Shown: one piece after another, positions 1-12,730 of the stretch
Numbering within the stretch: position 1 is the first letter of the stretch
Layout: each line of letters begins with the position of its first letter
NCBI GenBank assembly: GCA_963853835.1
Contig: OY970822.1
Location: 12,773,501 to 12,837,500 of the forward strand
Origin: Calendula officinalis
Taxonomy: Eukaryota; Streptophyta; Magnoliopsida; Asterales; Asteraceae
Direction: 5' to 3'
DNA length: 64,000 bases
Program-made: the position numbers and the translations under genes
The notes under the pieces: model-generated
Told to the model about the DNA's origin: nothing
Database searches by the model: none
What the model saw: the letters and a program-made list of their open reading frames with translations, nothing else

Positions 1-692
1 CACATTTCCCCCAATTATGGTGATTTACCAAACCCTAGGTTAACCAACCCTTAAGATTTTTACAAATCATAATCATACACTTGTTTCCTTTGATAATATA
101 CCATCTTTTAAGTGTATACATCACTTATATCACCATAACCCATAACCCCAAAAACTAGGGTTTCAAACCCATACATCAAAATACATAGATCTTAAGCTAC
201 GAAGATCAAAGAGTGAAGATATACCTTTAATCTTCAACTAGGAGTGAATCTACCAAAGGTTTGTGAAGGATTTGACCTCAATCAGTCTCCAAGCTCGGAA
301 ATCGCCAAAGAAGAAACTAGGGTTTTGATATGGCATCAAATGAGCCAAAACCCGACTTAAAGCTGCTCGACCATAGTTCACGACGCGAACTAAGTTCGCG
401 TCGCTAACTTCCCCCACACGCAAACTTAGCGATCGCTATCCAAACGTGAACTACTTCGCGCTCAATTGTCCAATTACCTGATAGCAGTTCCCGATCGGGA
501 ACTCATACTTCACGGCGCGAACTACGAGTGTAGCTAGGGCTGCACTTTTCGGTCTAGGTCTCGACCCGGTTTTGCCCATAACTTCCTCATACGGTGTACA
601 AATGACACGAAACCAATTCCTACATTCTCTAAACGATTTATCCTTATTTATCATAATTTTTATAAATTTATTTACAAATTTTGGGTCGTTAC
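1..692 (-). mobile_element. Partial Ty3/gypsy LTR cut by window edge
   Basis: Read on the minus strand, the piece begins at 692 with TGTAACGACCC, a typical start for a Ty3/gypsy long terminal repeat, and runs off the left edge of the window. It contains a cluster of GC-rich self-complementary words (TTCGCG/CGCGAA) at about 365-530, unlike the surrounding AT-rich DNA. A similar cluster lies in the gypsy LTR at 47331-49475. No coding region of the element is in the window. The type is inferred from the terminus and composition only. Confidence 0.55.
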
Positions 693-1260
693 ATGTGTCA
701 CAACTACTAAATTAATGTTTAAAAGGCTACAAATAGGTCTCCTTGAAGACCAAATGTGTTGGAGTCCAACGCGTTGGATTGTTGGACTCCAGTGGCTTCT
801 TTTGTTTTGTTTTTTTGTTTTTTTTGTTTTGGGTTTTGCTTTTATCATCACTGTAATTTTATTATGTTTACAAATTTTGAGATTACTTAATTTGATGTGT
901 TACCATTAATGTAGACTGTTTTAGTTGCCCACCTTTGTATAGCAAAAGATGGTATAAATGATTGTATAATATGTTTTATAAGGTTTTGTTACATAAAAAA
1001 AGCTTTGAGCATCTTCCGAATAAATTTTGCTCGCTATGAAATACAGTATAACTTTTGTTAGAATATGAATATTGTACGTGTAACCGTATAACTTTTGTTC
1101 ACAGCAAAATATAGTTAGGGTACCCACCGCCACCTTTAAACGTCAATGGTCATTCTTGATCTGTACCTCTATTTGATACATAATTATCATGCTTATGTAC
1201 TGTGATTGTTATAACATATATGCAACAAAACAACATTTGATCGCCTGGAAAATATTATTC
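693..1260. other. Intergenic, nothing recognised
   Basis: This is AT-rich sequence with no open frame that resembles a known protein. It may be the body of a small Helitron whose 3' end lies at 1293, but I could not find a 5' terminus. Confidence 0.5.
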
Positions 1261-1293
1261 GCAGCCTGCCGCATCGCGCGGGTTTTAACCTAG
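1261..1293 (+). mobile_element. Helitron-like 3' terminus
   Basis: A short GC-rich hairpin (CCGC, a 3-5 nt loop, GCGG) is followed about 10 nt later by CTAG and then a T. Plant Helitrons end this way: hairpin, then CTRR, inserted between A and T. The isolated GC hairpin in AT-rich DNA is the main evidence. The 5' end was not found, so the extent of the element is unknown. Confidence 0.45.
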
Positions 1294-2902
1294 TACTCAT
1301 TAATTAATCAATGATGGATTAAACACATTACATAGATTGAAAGTTATAATAACACACCTACCAATAGCCCTTTTAAGAACTTGATTAAAAAAGTTATATT
1401 TTAATTCGTCAATATCTCAATTTAGAAACCATATAAAAAAGTGAAGGAAACTACAATATGCGGACAACTTTCCCAAGTGATATCAGAGACCTTCAAACTT
1501 TGCTGCAAAAAAAGTGAGACTCGCTTTTAAAAATTCCTGTAAAAAGTGAAATATCACAAGAGATTGAGTATAAACATTTAATTAAAGATATTAAAAAGCA
1601 TGATTTATCATAATTAACCTGCTTTTTAATGACAGTGTAATAGAAACTTGGCTAAAAAATCAATTTGTATTGAACTGCAGAAGCAGATGACCTGAAAACA
1701 AGTAGCAATTACTTTGAGTGAGTCAAACAAAATAAGGAAATGGTTCGAACAGGTCAAATAACATCTCAAAATTATTATTATTAATGTTATAAGATAGTTT
1801 TTGTAATGTAAAGGCTTGAAAAAATTTGTTTGTGGATCAACAATCCAAACCATTAATTAAACACATTATGTCATCTAAAATCTGAAATAAATTATAGACG
1901 AATATGTTCACAAAAGGATGCTATAAGGCTTAAAACCTTGTACTGCAAACCATATTATGTTGTTTCATAGGAACCACAACCAATCTGCATATATCTCTAT
2001 CACCTGGCTTTCTTTGAGAAACAATACTTTTAAGTTCCTGCAAAATCAAAAAAATACAAGTCAAATATTCGAATTGTTCAACTTGATTATTGATATATAC
2101 ACTCCAGCTTTCAAGACCTGCTTGAATAATGTGTACGTGAGAAGCCTATAAATAGTGTGCTTGACCTGACCCCTTTAAAAACGTATGCAACACTTAAGAC
2201 GAATTGAAATCGAAGCTAATCAATTGAATCTAACGGAAATTATGGGAAGGAAATGACGTTATTAGTCAACTACATTAATAATGAGAGGCCACAATTAGAA
2301 AAAATTAAGGGAAATATCCGTTTTTAAATACTCTCGATTTAGGGGATATGCGTTTTTAATATCCATTTTTTAATTAATGGAAATATCCGGTTTAAAATTA
2401 GGGGACATATCAGTATTTTATTTGTCAATTCCGTTTTTAGTCTAATATTTATGGGCAATTTTTAACCCGTGTTTGAATATGTGTTCCCCTAATTTAGTCT
2501 GCCTATTTATGTAAGGAAACAAAAATTTAGGGTGTGATTTTCAACGCAATTAATTTTGTCAAGAAAAAAACGTTACATTCAATATATATTGACTAAAAAT
2601 AAAAATGCACATCATATTAACTAATATTCCCGAAACGTATGATTTAAAAAACGCGTAGAGTGTAAAAAACGCATGATTTGCAATGAATTTAGATTTCAAA
2701 CGCATGCTTTTTAATGATTTTAGATTAAAGAACAGATGCTTTTTATTGCTTTAACATATATATTCCGAATTCATTTAGTAAAAGGAAAGAGGAAAAAATG
2801 AAACGGTCTAACATTAAATGGGTTTTTTAATGCAGCGAATATTAAAACGAAAGATAATGGTATAAGGTCGTGAAGCATCAAAAGGATAACAAAAAACCAA
2901 AT
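1294..2902. other. Intergenic, nothing recognised
   Basis: This AT-rich stretch has only short chance open frames. At about 2300-2400 there are several diverged copies of words such as ATATCCG and GGGGA(C/T)AT, probably remains of an old repeat. Confidence 0.5.
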
Positions 2903-2955
2903 GGCCGAGTGGTTAGATCGTTGCTTGAACTCCATCACGTCTTGGATTCGAAACT
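2903..2955 (+). repeat. tRNA-derived SINE head or tRNA relic
   Basis: Positions 2903-2913 match the internal pol III A-box consensus (TGGCCGAGTGG) and 2946-2955 match the B box (GATTCGAAAC), with tRNA-like spacing of 32 nt between them. I could not pair a convincing acceptor stem around them, so a working tRNA is unlikely. A tRNA-derived SINE or a tRNA fragment fits better. Confidence 0.45.
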
Positions 2956-5262
2956 CGGCTGAAGCACTTTTAAAATTTTGATTTTAAAAGGTGTTTGGAC
3001 ATTGCTAAAAATGGAAGTGTTGAAAATTCAGACATCTAGCTTTAGAAATGTCAAACACTCATTTATGAGTAGTATAGATATAGATATAGATACGTAAATA
3101 AACAAATTCAGAGTACATTGTATTTTGTAAAGTAAAATGCAAATACGTGTTACTCTACTTTAATATATATGCATTCCTTTCCCTAATAAATAAATTGATC
3201 TATATTCTTTTCTCTAATAAAAAAATATTCATCCAACAAACACCACTAGCCCCATGTTAGGCACCGTCATGAAAGATTACCAGTTGTGCTCCAAGAGTGG
3301 CGAAAATATTTATGATATCCTTTCTTTATAAAAATCTCCATAAATAAAATATCAGTTTAAATTGAAAAGGCATAACCTTTGTAATAACGTTTTTCAAAGG
3401 AGAATGTTATTCATTTTTTATGAGTACTGTTTTATATTTTATAAAATATAATGTTATAAATATGTTAATTTATAAATATGATATATATGATTATAAATCC
3501 GTAATGAAATGTGGGCATATCATATAACTATAAGATTACAATTCAAATTGAATTTATTTTAGGGATAAGATATTGTTTAAGGAAAAAAAAATAGTACTTA
3601 AATTATTGTATACAAATATAAAACAATATACATTTTTAATTACACGTATGCCTACCAATCTACAACTATATATTTAAATTTCATTTTAAAAGAATATCGA
3701 ATTTGGTTAATTATATTATATTTACATCATAAGCTTTTATAAAAGTTACTTTAAAGTATTTACCGAGCATCTATTACAACATGAATCAAAATAAATAAAT
3801 ATATATAAGAAACTGCATTCATAAATTGTTACGAGTATTTTAAAACCATGGCCTCTTCTGCCAAATGTGTGTTTGACGCGTTGAGCTCTCCACGTCAATT
3901 ATATCCATGAAACAATGCCAACAACCGCTCGTATTTGATCACTTTGCACGTTTATATTAATGGCTTAACTTACTAGACACATACCTTCTTTAAATTACAT
4001 ACTTGCCCCTATGGCATTAATAAAAATATATATATATTGGAATTATCACACTAGAGTAGTTGAGTTATCTAAACTAGGTATCTGCAAACAAGATCGAGAA
4101 CTGATTAGAAATGTCGAATCAAATTGGATTGGATTGGATACGACCAAACCAAGCTATATCACTTCATAAAATTTTCATGCAAAATCGGTTCTCGGTTCAA
4201 TTCAGTTCAAAACCGAGAAAAAACCAAGAAATGTTAATGAAACTTTTTCGATTCCGTTCTGACCAATTCTTAGTCCACTTCAGTTCAACTCCCATCGTAC
4301 TTAGTTTGTTCCTCAGTCTTAACCAAAATTATTTTCTCAATTATGTTCTTAGACTATACAAAAGTCTAATCTAAACTAATTTATAATATTCAATTTTGTC
4401 TATCCAATATCTTGAGTAAAATGGTGCTAGTGTTTTATTTGTGGTTATGATGAAAATGAAAGCACAATTGTAGATCCCTCACCTCCTTAACTTTATGTGT
4501 CTTGTACTCCTCTTTGGCCTCCTATTGTTTTTGTACTTCTTATGTTTTTGAGATTTAGTTTTTGATCCCAGATCTTTATAATTCATAATTTTAAATTTAG
4601 TTAGTATATTTTATATACAATTGGTTATTGAGAAAAAAATACACTCCATCCTTTATTTTCGACATTTTCAATTTAAGTTATATATAGAAAAACTAAATTC
4701 TTTATAATACAGTAGAGATAGTTTCCAAAATACGATAAATCAAGTATGACATCTTTTTTAATATAATTTACACAAAATGTAAATAAAATGAATCCACAGC
4801 AACGCGCGGAGCATTACTATGCTTGTTAATATAATATTTTCCAAACAATGAATAGTGGCGCATACCTCCTTTTTATTAATCTAAAACCGGCCGTAATGTT
4901 TGACATATGTGTCAGACAGATTGCTCAATTTTTACAAATATTAATAATATAATTTTTACAAATATTAATAATATAACATTTACCAACTTATTTTTATAGA
5001 TTAAATTGATTGTAGTATTCAAATTATTAAGAATATAAATTTATAATTGTACAAATATCAATAGATATTATTTTTAGTATCATATAAAAATCATTCGCGA
5101 CAACACGCAGGTAAACAACCGCCGGTTTGTAACATTGTAAAATTTAAGGGGAGTTTAGTTCAACATTTGTTTAATAATTCAAAGCACGAATATTATCATA
5201 GATTCAAAGGGTAGCTAAGTGTCATTTCTTAACATATAAGGGGCTGAGCATGTAGTTTTGAC
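2956..5262. other. Intergenic and UGD upstream region
   Basis: No gene is recognised here. A GC-rich island at about 4791-4829 (ACGCGCGG in AT-rich DNA) looks like a degenerate Helitron 3' end, but CTAG is missing. The last few hundred bases before 5263 are the likely upstream promoter of UGD. Confidence 0.5.
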
Positions 5263-5267
5263 AAGCA

Positions 5268-5273
5268 TATAAA
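5268..5273 (+). promoter_or_regulatory. Probable TATA box of UGD
   Basis: A TATAAA hexamer lies about 85 bp upstream of a leader exon that ends in a good splice donor at 5353. Transcription starting near 5300 would give a leader exon of about 50-55 nt. The start site is inferred from position only. Confidence 0.45.
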
Positions 5274-5353
5274 CATCTACTCGTTGTGCTCGAGATCTCT
5301 GTAAGAGAAGCGGACACTCCTCACGTCTGATTCAGGATCAACCGATTTAAAAG

Positions 5354-6072
5354 GTAAACACGGTTCATGATCTCGTGTATTTCATTAAATAATTGTATAT
5401 CTTGTGTTTTTTGTTAATTATGAGTGCGAATTAAGTTCCTTGCGATCTAGGTGAATGGATCCATTGATTACTGATCGGTGAGTTGTTTATTGTATCATTT
5501 TCTCGATTAGATCCATTCATCGTGATGTTAAGCTAGTGTTTATGTAAGATATTTTAATTTGGTGTTGTTTGTGAACTGAATTTAGCCCGTTGGTTGTAAA
5601 TCGGAAGTGTATACATTACTGGATCTGTGACTTCCAATAGAATTGTAGTGTTAATAAGCTATTTTTGAATCTCTACTACACTCTTTTGTGATTATTGTAG
5701 CCGATCATTCTGTATCAGATCTGAGTGTTCTCTTAAACCATGCAATACTGTATATTCAACTGTCCAACTTGTTTTACAGTTAGCATAGCATTATAGCAAT
5801 GCTCTGTTGGTTTGAGTTTTTCAGGCTATTAGCTTCAGCACATGTAACTGCATTTATCCTTTGTTAATGAGATCTTATCTATTTATGTTCATGTGAATGA
5901 TTCGACTTTGTTTGATAACGGTGGGTAGGTAGATCAAGTAATTGACAGGGGGATCTGTAGGTCCATGAATTAGATCTGGTAGAATCAATCAGCACACATT
6001 ACATCACCATAATTTTCCATAGATCTTATGAATGTTATATGATCTAATGCTTATGTCTATTTGAACATGCAG
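5354..6072 (+). other. Intron in the UGD 5' leader
   Basis: The donor AAAAG|GTAAAC at 5353/5354 and the acceptor CATGCAG at 6072 bracket a 719-bp T-rich stretch that ends two bases before the UGD start codon. A single long intron just before the ATG of an otherwise intronless coding region is a known layout for plant housekeeping genes and often raises expression. Confidence 0.65.
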
Positions 6073-6074
6073 AA

Positions 6075-7517
6075 ATGGTGAAGATCTGCTGTATCGGAGC
6101 TGGATATGTGGGGGGTCCCACGATGGCTGTGATTGCTCTGAAATGCCCTGATATTCAAGTGGTGGTTGTTGATATTTCTGTACCCCGAATCAAAGCCTGG
6201 AACAGTGAGCAACTCCCGATCTACGAACCAGGGCTTGATGAAATTGTGAAGCAATGCAGAGGCAAAAACCTCTTCTTCAGCACTGAAGTTGAGAAACATG
6301 TTTGCGAGGCGGATATTGTATTTGTTTCAGTCAACACCCCTACAAAGACCCGAGGTCTCGGTGCTGGAAAAGCTGCAGATCTGACATACTGGGAAAGTGC
6401 TGCCCGTATGATTGCTGACGTGTCAAAGTCAGACAAAATAGTAGTTGAAAAGTCAACTGTTCCAGTGAAAACAGCTGAAGCAATTGAAAAGATCCTGACT
6501 CATAACAGCAAGGGAATCAACTTCCAGATCCTTTCGAACCCGGAGTTCCTTGCTGAAGGAACTGCAATTGAAGATCTTTTCAAACCAGACAGGGTTTTGA
6601 TCGGTGGGCGGGAAACGCCAGGTGGCCAGAAAGCAATCCAAACATTGAAAGATGTGTATGCTCATTGGGTCCCTGAAGAGAACATCATCACAACTAACTT
6701 ATGGTCTGCTGAGCTGTCAAAGCTTGCTGCAAATGCTTTCTTGGCACAAAGAATCTCATCTGTGAATGCCATGTCAGCACTGTGTGAAGCCACAGGTGCA
6801 AACGTGACCCAGGTGGCATATGCTGTTGGAAAAGATACAAGAATCGGTCCTAAGTTCTTGAACGCGAGTGTGGGATTCGGTGGATCTTGCTTCCAGAAAG
6901 ACATCTTGAACTTGGTTTACATCTGCGAGTGCAACGGGCTCCCTGAAGTTGCAGAATACTGGAAACAAGTGATAAAGATCAACGACTACCAGAAATCACG
7001 ATTTGTGAACCGTGTAGTTGCTTCAATGTTTAACACGGTTTCCAACAAGAAGATTGCAATTCTAGGGTTTGCATTCAAAAAAGACACAGGTGACACCCGT
7101 GAAACACCCGCCATTGATGTATGCAAAGGGTTGTTGGGTGATAAAGCTTGTGTGAGCATTTATGACCCGCAAGTGACTGAAGACCAGATCCAAAGAGATT
7201 TGACTTTGAACAAGTTTGACTGGGACCACCCGCTTCACTTGCAGCCATTGAGTCCAACCGCCAAGAAACAGGTGGCGGTTGTTTGGGATGCTTATGAAGC
7301 CACAAAGGATGCACATGCTGTTTGCATTTTGACCGAATGGGATGAGTTCAAGAATCTAGATTACAAGAGGATTTATGATAACATGCAGAAACCGGCTTTT
7401 ATATTTGATGGAAGGAATGTTGTGGATATTGAGAAAATGAGGGAGATTGGTTTCATTGTTTACTCCATTGGTAAGCCTTTGGATGCTTGGCTAAAGGATA
7501 TGCCTGCTGTTGCTTAA
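6075..7517 (+). CDS. UGD: UDP-glucose 6-dehydrogenase
   Basis: This enzyme oxidises UDP-glucose to UDP-glucuronate with two NAD+ in the cytosol, feeding pectin and hemicellulose sugar synthesis. The 480-aa frame has the family's normal length and no intron. The N-terminal Rossmann fold shows GAGYVGG at residues 8-14. The catalytic cysteine is Cys272 in GFGGSCFQKD, followed by the C-terminal UDP-binding domain ending near residue 470. The start was chosen because it lies just after a splice acceptor and gives the family N-terminus MVKICCIGAGYVG. There are no frame breaks. The next downstream feature is a MITE about 400 bp past the stop. In this block it is followed by a pectin glycosyltransferase, whose substrate UDP-galacturonate derives from the product of this enzyme. 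Confidence 0.97.
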   Translation: MVKICCIGAGYVGGPTMAVIALKCPDIQVVVVDISVPRIKAWNSEQLPIYEPGLDEIVKQCRGKNLFFSTEVEKHVCEADIVFVSVNTPTKTRGLGAGKAADLTYWESAARMIADVSKSDKIVVEKSTVPVKTAEAIEKILTHNSKGINFQILSNPEFLAEGTAIEDLFKPDRVLIGGRETPGGQKAIQTLKDVYAHWVPEENIITTNLWSAELSKLAANAFLAQRISSVNAMSALCEATGANVTQVAYAVGKDTRIGPKFLNASVGFGGSCFQKDILNLVYICECNGLPEVAEYWKQVIKINDYQKSRFVNRVVASMFNTVSNKKIAILGFAFKKDTGDTRETPAIDVCKGLLGDKACVSIYDPQVTEDQIQRDLTLNKFDWDHPLHLQPLSPTAKKQVAVVWDAYEATKDAHAVCILTEWDEFKNLDYKRIYDNMQKPAFIFDGRNVVDIEKMREIGFIVYSIGKPLDAWLKDMPAVA

Positions 7518-7931
7518 ACTTTAACCAAACCAAACCAAACCAACACATATGGGTATTATTATTAGCCATTCCACTTCAGTTATTTACTTTATATTTTTAT
7601 TTTGTAGTTAATGAGTGTTGCTATATCTATCTGTTTAAGAATCTTTTATGTTTACTTTTTACTTCACATTCTGTAATCGATGATATTCTTGGATTTCATA
7701 TGAACCTAATCTCAACCCCATTTCTTCCCTCATTTGCTATTATTGATACAAATGTAAAATGTAAAATCTTAACCTGAAAACATGCCCGCAGGACTACTTT
7801 GAGTTAATTGGTTTTGGGTATTTCGATTACGGGTCGGGTTTTTGGTTTAAACCAAATCCAAGTGTGTAGAATATGTCTCTTTTTAATTATTTTTTTTGGC
7901 TCATGGGAATTTCTAATTTATTTTTTTCAAA
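7518..7931 (+). other. UGD 3' flank
   Basis: This is T-rich DNA holding the 3' untranslated region of UGD and the start of intergenic sequence. No second gene is visible. Confidence 0.5.
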
Positions 7932-8147
7932 GGTATTTCCGTTATAATGGTTCCCCGGTAGCAGTTTTTAGATATCTTGACACCATCTTGTGATTATATA
8001 GACTCCTAGAATAACTTCATAAAAGTTGCAGTTTGATCACTTCCTGTGTATGGTTTAGGGATGGTTTAAAACAGTCACAATAACAGTTAGAATGTATACA
8101 TCACAAACAAAACTCGGCTACCGGGGAACCACTATAACAGAAATAAC
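7932..8147. mobile_element. 216-bp MITE with 31-bp inverted ends
   Basis: The left end (7932-7962) and right end (8117-8147) are inverted copies carrying GGTTCCCCGGTAGC, with only a few mismatches over about 31 bp. The middle has no coding capacity. No clear target duplication is visible, so the superfamily is open. Confidence 0.7.
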
Positions 8148-8292
8148 TTAGAAAAATGTTTTTTAGATGTTTTGAGTAAGCTTTTTGATCGTCTTGGAGC
8201 TTGTTGTTTTATTTAGTTATTTAGGCATCTGTTTGTTCCTTTGTTGCCATTTTCTTATGTTTATACTCTAGTTCAATTTGTATGTTAAAAAA

Positions 8293-8328
8293 ACGGTGCA
8301 TCCATGCAACGCACTTGTATTGAACTAG
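8293..8328 (+). mobile_element. Helitron-like 3' terminus
   Basis: A hairpin with stem GTGC/GCAC is followed after about 14 nt by CTAG and then T. This matches the general Helitron 3' layout. The stem is short, and no 5' terminus was found. Confidence 0.35.
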
Positions 8329-8460
8329 TTTTTTTCTATATGTTTTTAAACCGTTAAAGTACTACTTTTTCTTTCTATGTAAACGGTTTGAAGATATTCA
8401 CAATAACTTTATAATTATGTATTATCTCTATGCATATTAAGCTTAAGAGTATTTTATAAA

Positions 8461-8656
8461 GGGTTTGGCTACTCATGCCCTAAGGGCATGAGATAAGCAT
8501 GTTTAATGAAGTTAAAACTACCATTTTTATTTGAAAATACATTTAATTCATGATGAAAATAGACTTCATTGATGGGTAATAGATACATGAAAGGAAACTT
8601 AAAGCTCATTAAACACTTCTAATCTCATGCCCTTAGGGCATGAGTTAGATAAACCC
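8461..8656. mobile_element. 196-bp palindrome-capped MITE
   Basis: Both ends begin GGGTTT and then contain a perfect palindrome, CTCATGCCC with TAAGGGCATGAG, at about 8472-8492 and 8623-8644, so each end folds on itself as well as pairing with the other. A half-copy of the same palindrome lies at 8683-8697. The smaller element at 29212-29365 has the same architecture. Confidence 0.65.
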
Positions 8657-9410
8657 AATGAATCCTATTTATAAATACTTCAAATCTCATGCCCTTAAAG
8701 ATTATCATTTGATTTTGTTAGTTTTCGATCTGTTAAGGGTTCAATTAGTTTTTATCTTCATTCACCTCATTGATTAATAAGCAAATAAATCAATTTTTAG
8801 TTCTTCAAGTATCGATAACTTACTCAATGAATCCTATTTATAATACTAAATAAATGGCGGCTTCTTTTTTCTTCAATGCGGATCACTATACATGTACATA
8901 TAAAAAGTCCTGAAATTCATTTAAATGCGCGAGATAAGATTCGAAGAGAGAAATATATTGAGACTTGAGAGTAACAAATATCTTTTTCTCGCTAAAAATC
9001 CTATTATTACCAAATGTGACATTCTTTTATCGATCAAATTTGCTTATTGTTCTCACTGATTATCTCTTATTTGATTTGGGATTTTGATATCTGTAGTTTC
9101 TTATCATAGTTTCCTTTGTTTATTGATCATTCGATTTGGGGTTGAGATTTCTGTAGTTCCTCTGTTTCTTGATTGTTCGAATTGGGATTACTTATAGTGA
9201 GGTGGGTGTTCATAGATTATTCATCTTTTTCTAAATAATTCGATTTTGAATTACTGATTCTTAAGCAGGTGTCTAATTTCTTAATCATTTGAATTCGGAT
9301 TTCTGATTTCAGTAATGGGTGTTAGTAGCTTCCTCTGTTTCTTGAGCATTATCCAAAATTGAAGTTTTTTTGTTTGTTTAATTTTTTCTAAGTTTCATAG
9401 TTCTTGGATC
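8657..9410 (+). promoter_or_regulatory. Upstream region and leader of zinc-finger gene
   Basis: TATAAAAA at 8899-8906 is a plausible TATA box. The roughly 480 bp from there to the ATG are T-rich and contain repeated TTGATTTGGG-like phrases. A leader intron is possible but I could not fix its borders. Confidence 0.4.
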
Positions 9411-10328
9411 ATGGAAGAAAAATTGGATCACATGAGTACAAATTTGGAATTGAGTTTGGGTAGCCAAAAAGAGAGCATTGTAACAAACGATCAAGATTCC
9501 TTTAATGGCGGAATGGGTGTTGAATCTGATAAAAAATTAATCAAGAACAGTGAAGGTCAAATGAGTGTTAACGAAAACCTCAAGAAGTCTTTGAGGGCTT
9601 GGATTGCAAATTCAGGTTCATATTCTAAACCGAAACAACAAATAACGGATTCAATTTGTAACCAATGTGGAAGAGTGTTTAATTCATTAAGATGTCTTGC
9701 TAGTCACGTGCATATTCACTCACTAAAAAGCAAACAATCACCCAAGAAAAAGAGATCATACAAAAGGTACAAATCTAACGATCCTTCAACATCTTTTAAT
9801 GATGATGAGATGGAAGAAGCGGCTTCTAGCTTGATGATGTTCTCCAAGGCTATGCGGGACTTGGATTTGATTAAGGGTAAAAGTGTAATTTCAACCAACC
9901 CACAATTTAAAGTTATTGTTGATGGGTCAATGAAAAAGGGCTATTGTGGATCCGGGTCGGGTCAAACTATAATAGATACAATGAAGAAAATTTTGAGGTC
10001 AAATAATCCTTCAACTTCTGACGTGAAAGAAGGGGCTGTTGGCTTGATGATGCTGTGCAAGGGTTTGAAGGACTTGGATTTGGTTAAGAGTAAAAGAGTA
10101 ATTTCAAATCGACCACATTTAGATGTTTATGGGTCAATAAAAGAGGGCTATGATCAATCTTGGCCAGGTTACACTAATATAGATATAATAAAGAACAACT
10201 CGAAGTTAAATGCTCAAAAAGTTTTGGATGATCGACGTGACACATATGTGAGGAAATCAAAGGATTCTAAATGTCCGATTTGCTTCATGGAATTCAGTTC
10301 AAAACAAGCTTATAAGGAGCACATATAG
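9411..10328 (+). CDS. C2H2 zinc-finger protein with EAR-like motif
   Basis: This intronless 305-aa protein is probably a nuclear DNA-binding repressor. It has LELSL at residues 12-16, an LxLxL EAR-type repression motif. One complete C2H2 finger follows (Cys83, Cys86, His99, His103). That finger has LRCLASH where plant ZAT-type fingers have QALGGH. A second finger begins near the C-terminus (Cys288, Cys291, His304) but the frame stops one residue later, so its last histidine is missing. Between the fingers lies an internal duplication of about 70 residues (roughly 125-195 and 200-265), each copy with LMM, KxLxDLDL and VIS motifs. I do not know its target or pathway. The truncated finger suggests recent damage or a diverged paralogue. 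Confidence 0.75.
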   Translation: MEEKLDHMSTNLELSLGSQKESIVTNDQDSFNGGMGVESDKKLIKNSEGQMSVNENLKKSLRAWIANSGSYSKPKQQITDSICNQCGRVFNSLRCLASHVHIHSLKSKQSPKKKRSYKRYKSNDPSTSFNDDEMEEAASSLMMFSKAMRDLDLIKGKSVISTNPQFKVIVDGSMKKGYCGSGSGQTIIDTMKKILRSNNPSTSDVKEGAVGLMMLCKGLKDLDLVKSKRVISNRPHLDVYGSIKEGYDQSWPGYTNIDIIKNNSKLNAQKVLDDRRDTYVRKSKDSKCPICFMEFSSKQAYKEHI

Positions 10329-12173
<1,845 letters not shown>

Positions 12174-12730
12174 AGCGGTTCATGCGAGAACAACTGAAAT
12201 TGCGAGAACCGCGAGAACCTATTTAAAGCCCTTAGATCAATCTCATTTAACTTTCATCTTATAAGGACAATTTAGTAATTGTGTATTTTGATTTTATCAC
12301 ATAAAAGGCAACTAAATAACTTCTTCTCCTATTATGAAGGGTTCGTATCAAGCATCAACAATTGCCGATTCCACAGCGCTATTCGTATCAATTTCGTCCA
12401 ATTCCAGAGCTCAACAATTCCGATCAACCATCAATTTTATGCTTAACAGTTCGGGGAAAAAATGGTGTTCGGTTTATCAATTATCAATTGTCAATAACAA
12501 AGTTCAACAATTCCGATCAATGAACAGATTCGTGCGTAAGATTTAGTTCGCTCAAACATTGCAGGTATTAATACGATTATATAACCACCGATTTTTTTAC
12601 CATAATTCCGTAAAAGTTAATCAATCGTCTTCTAATTTATGTATTTTGTCCAAAAATTGCATGTATTACGAGTATTTAATAAACGTTTTTTATAGGGTTT
12701 AAGTCATTTAATAATTGGATTTATTTGAAG

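Noticed and set aside
2903..2955. A functional tRNA gene
   Set aside because: A and B boxes are present but I could not pair an acceptor stem, so it is kept only as a SINE or relic.
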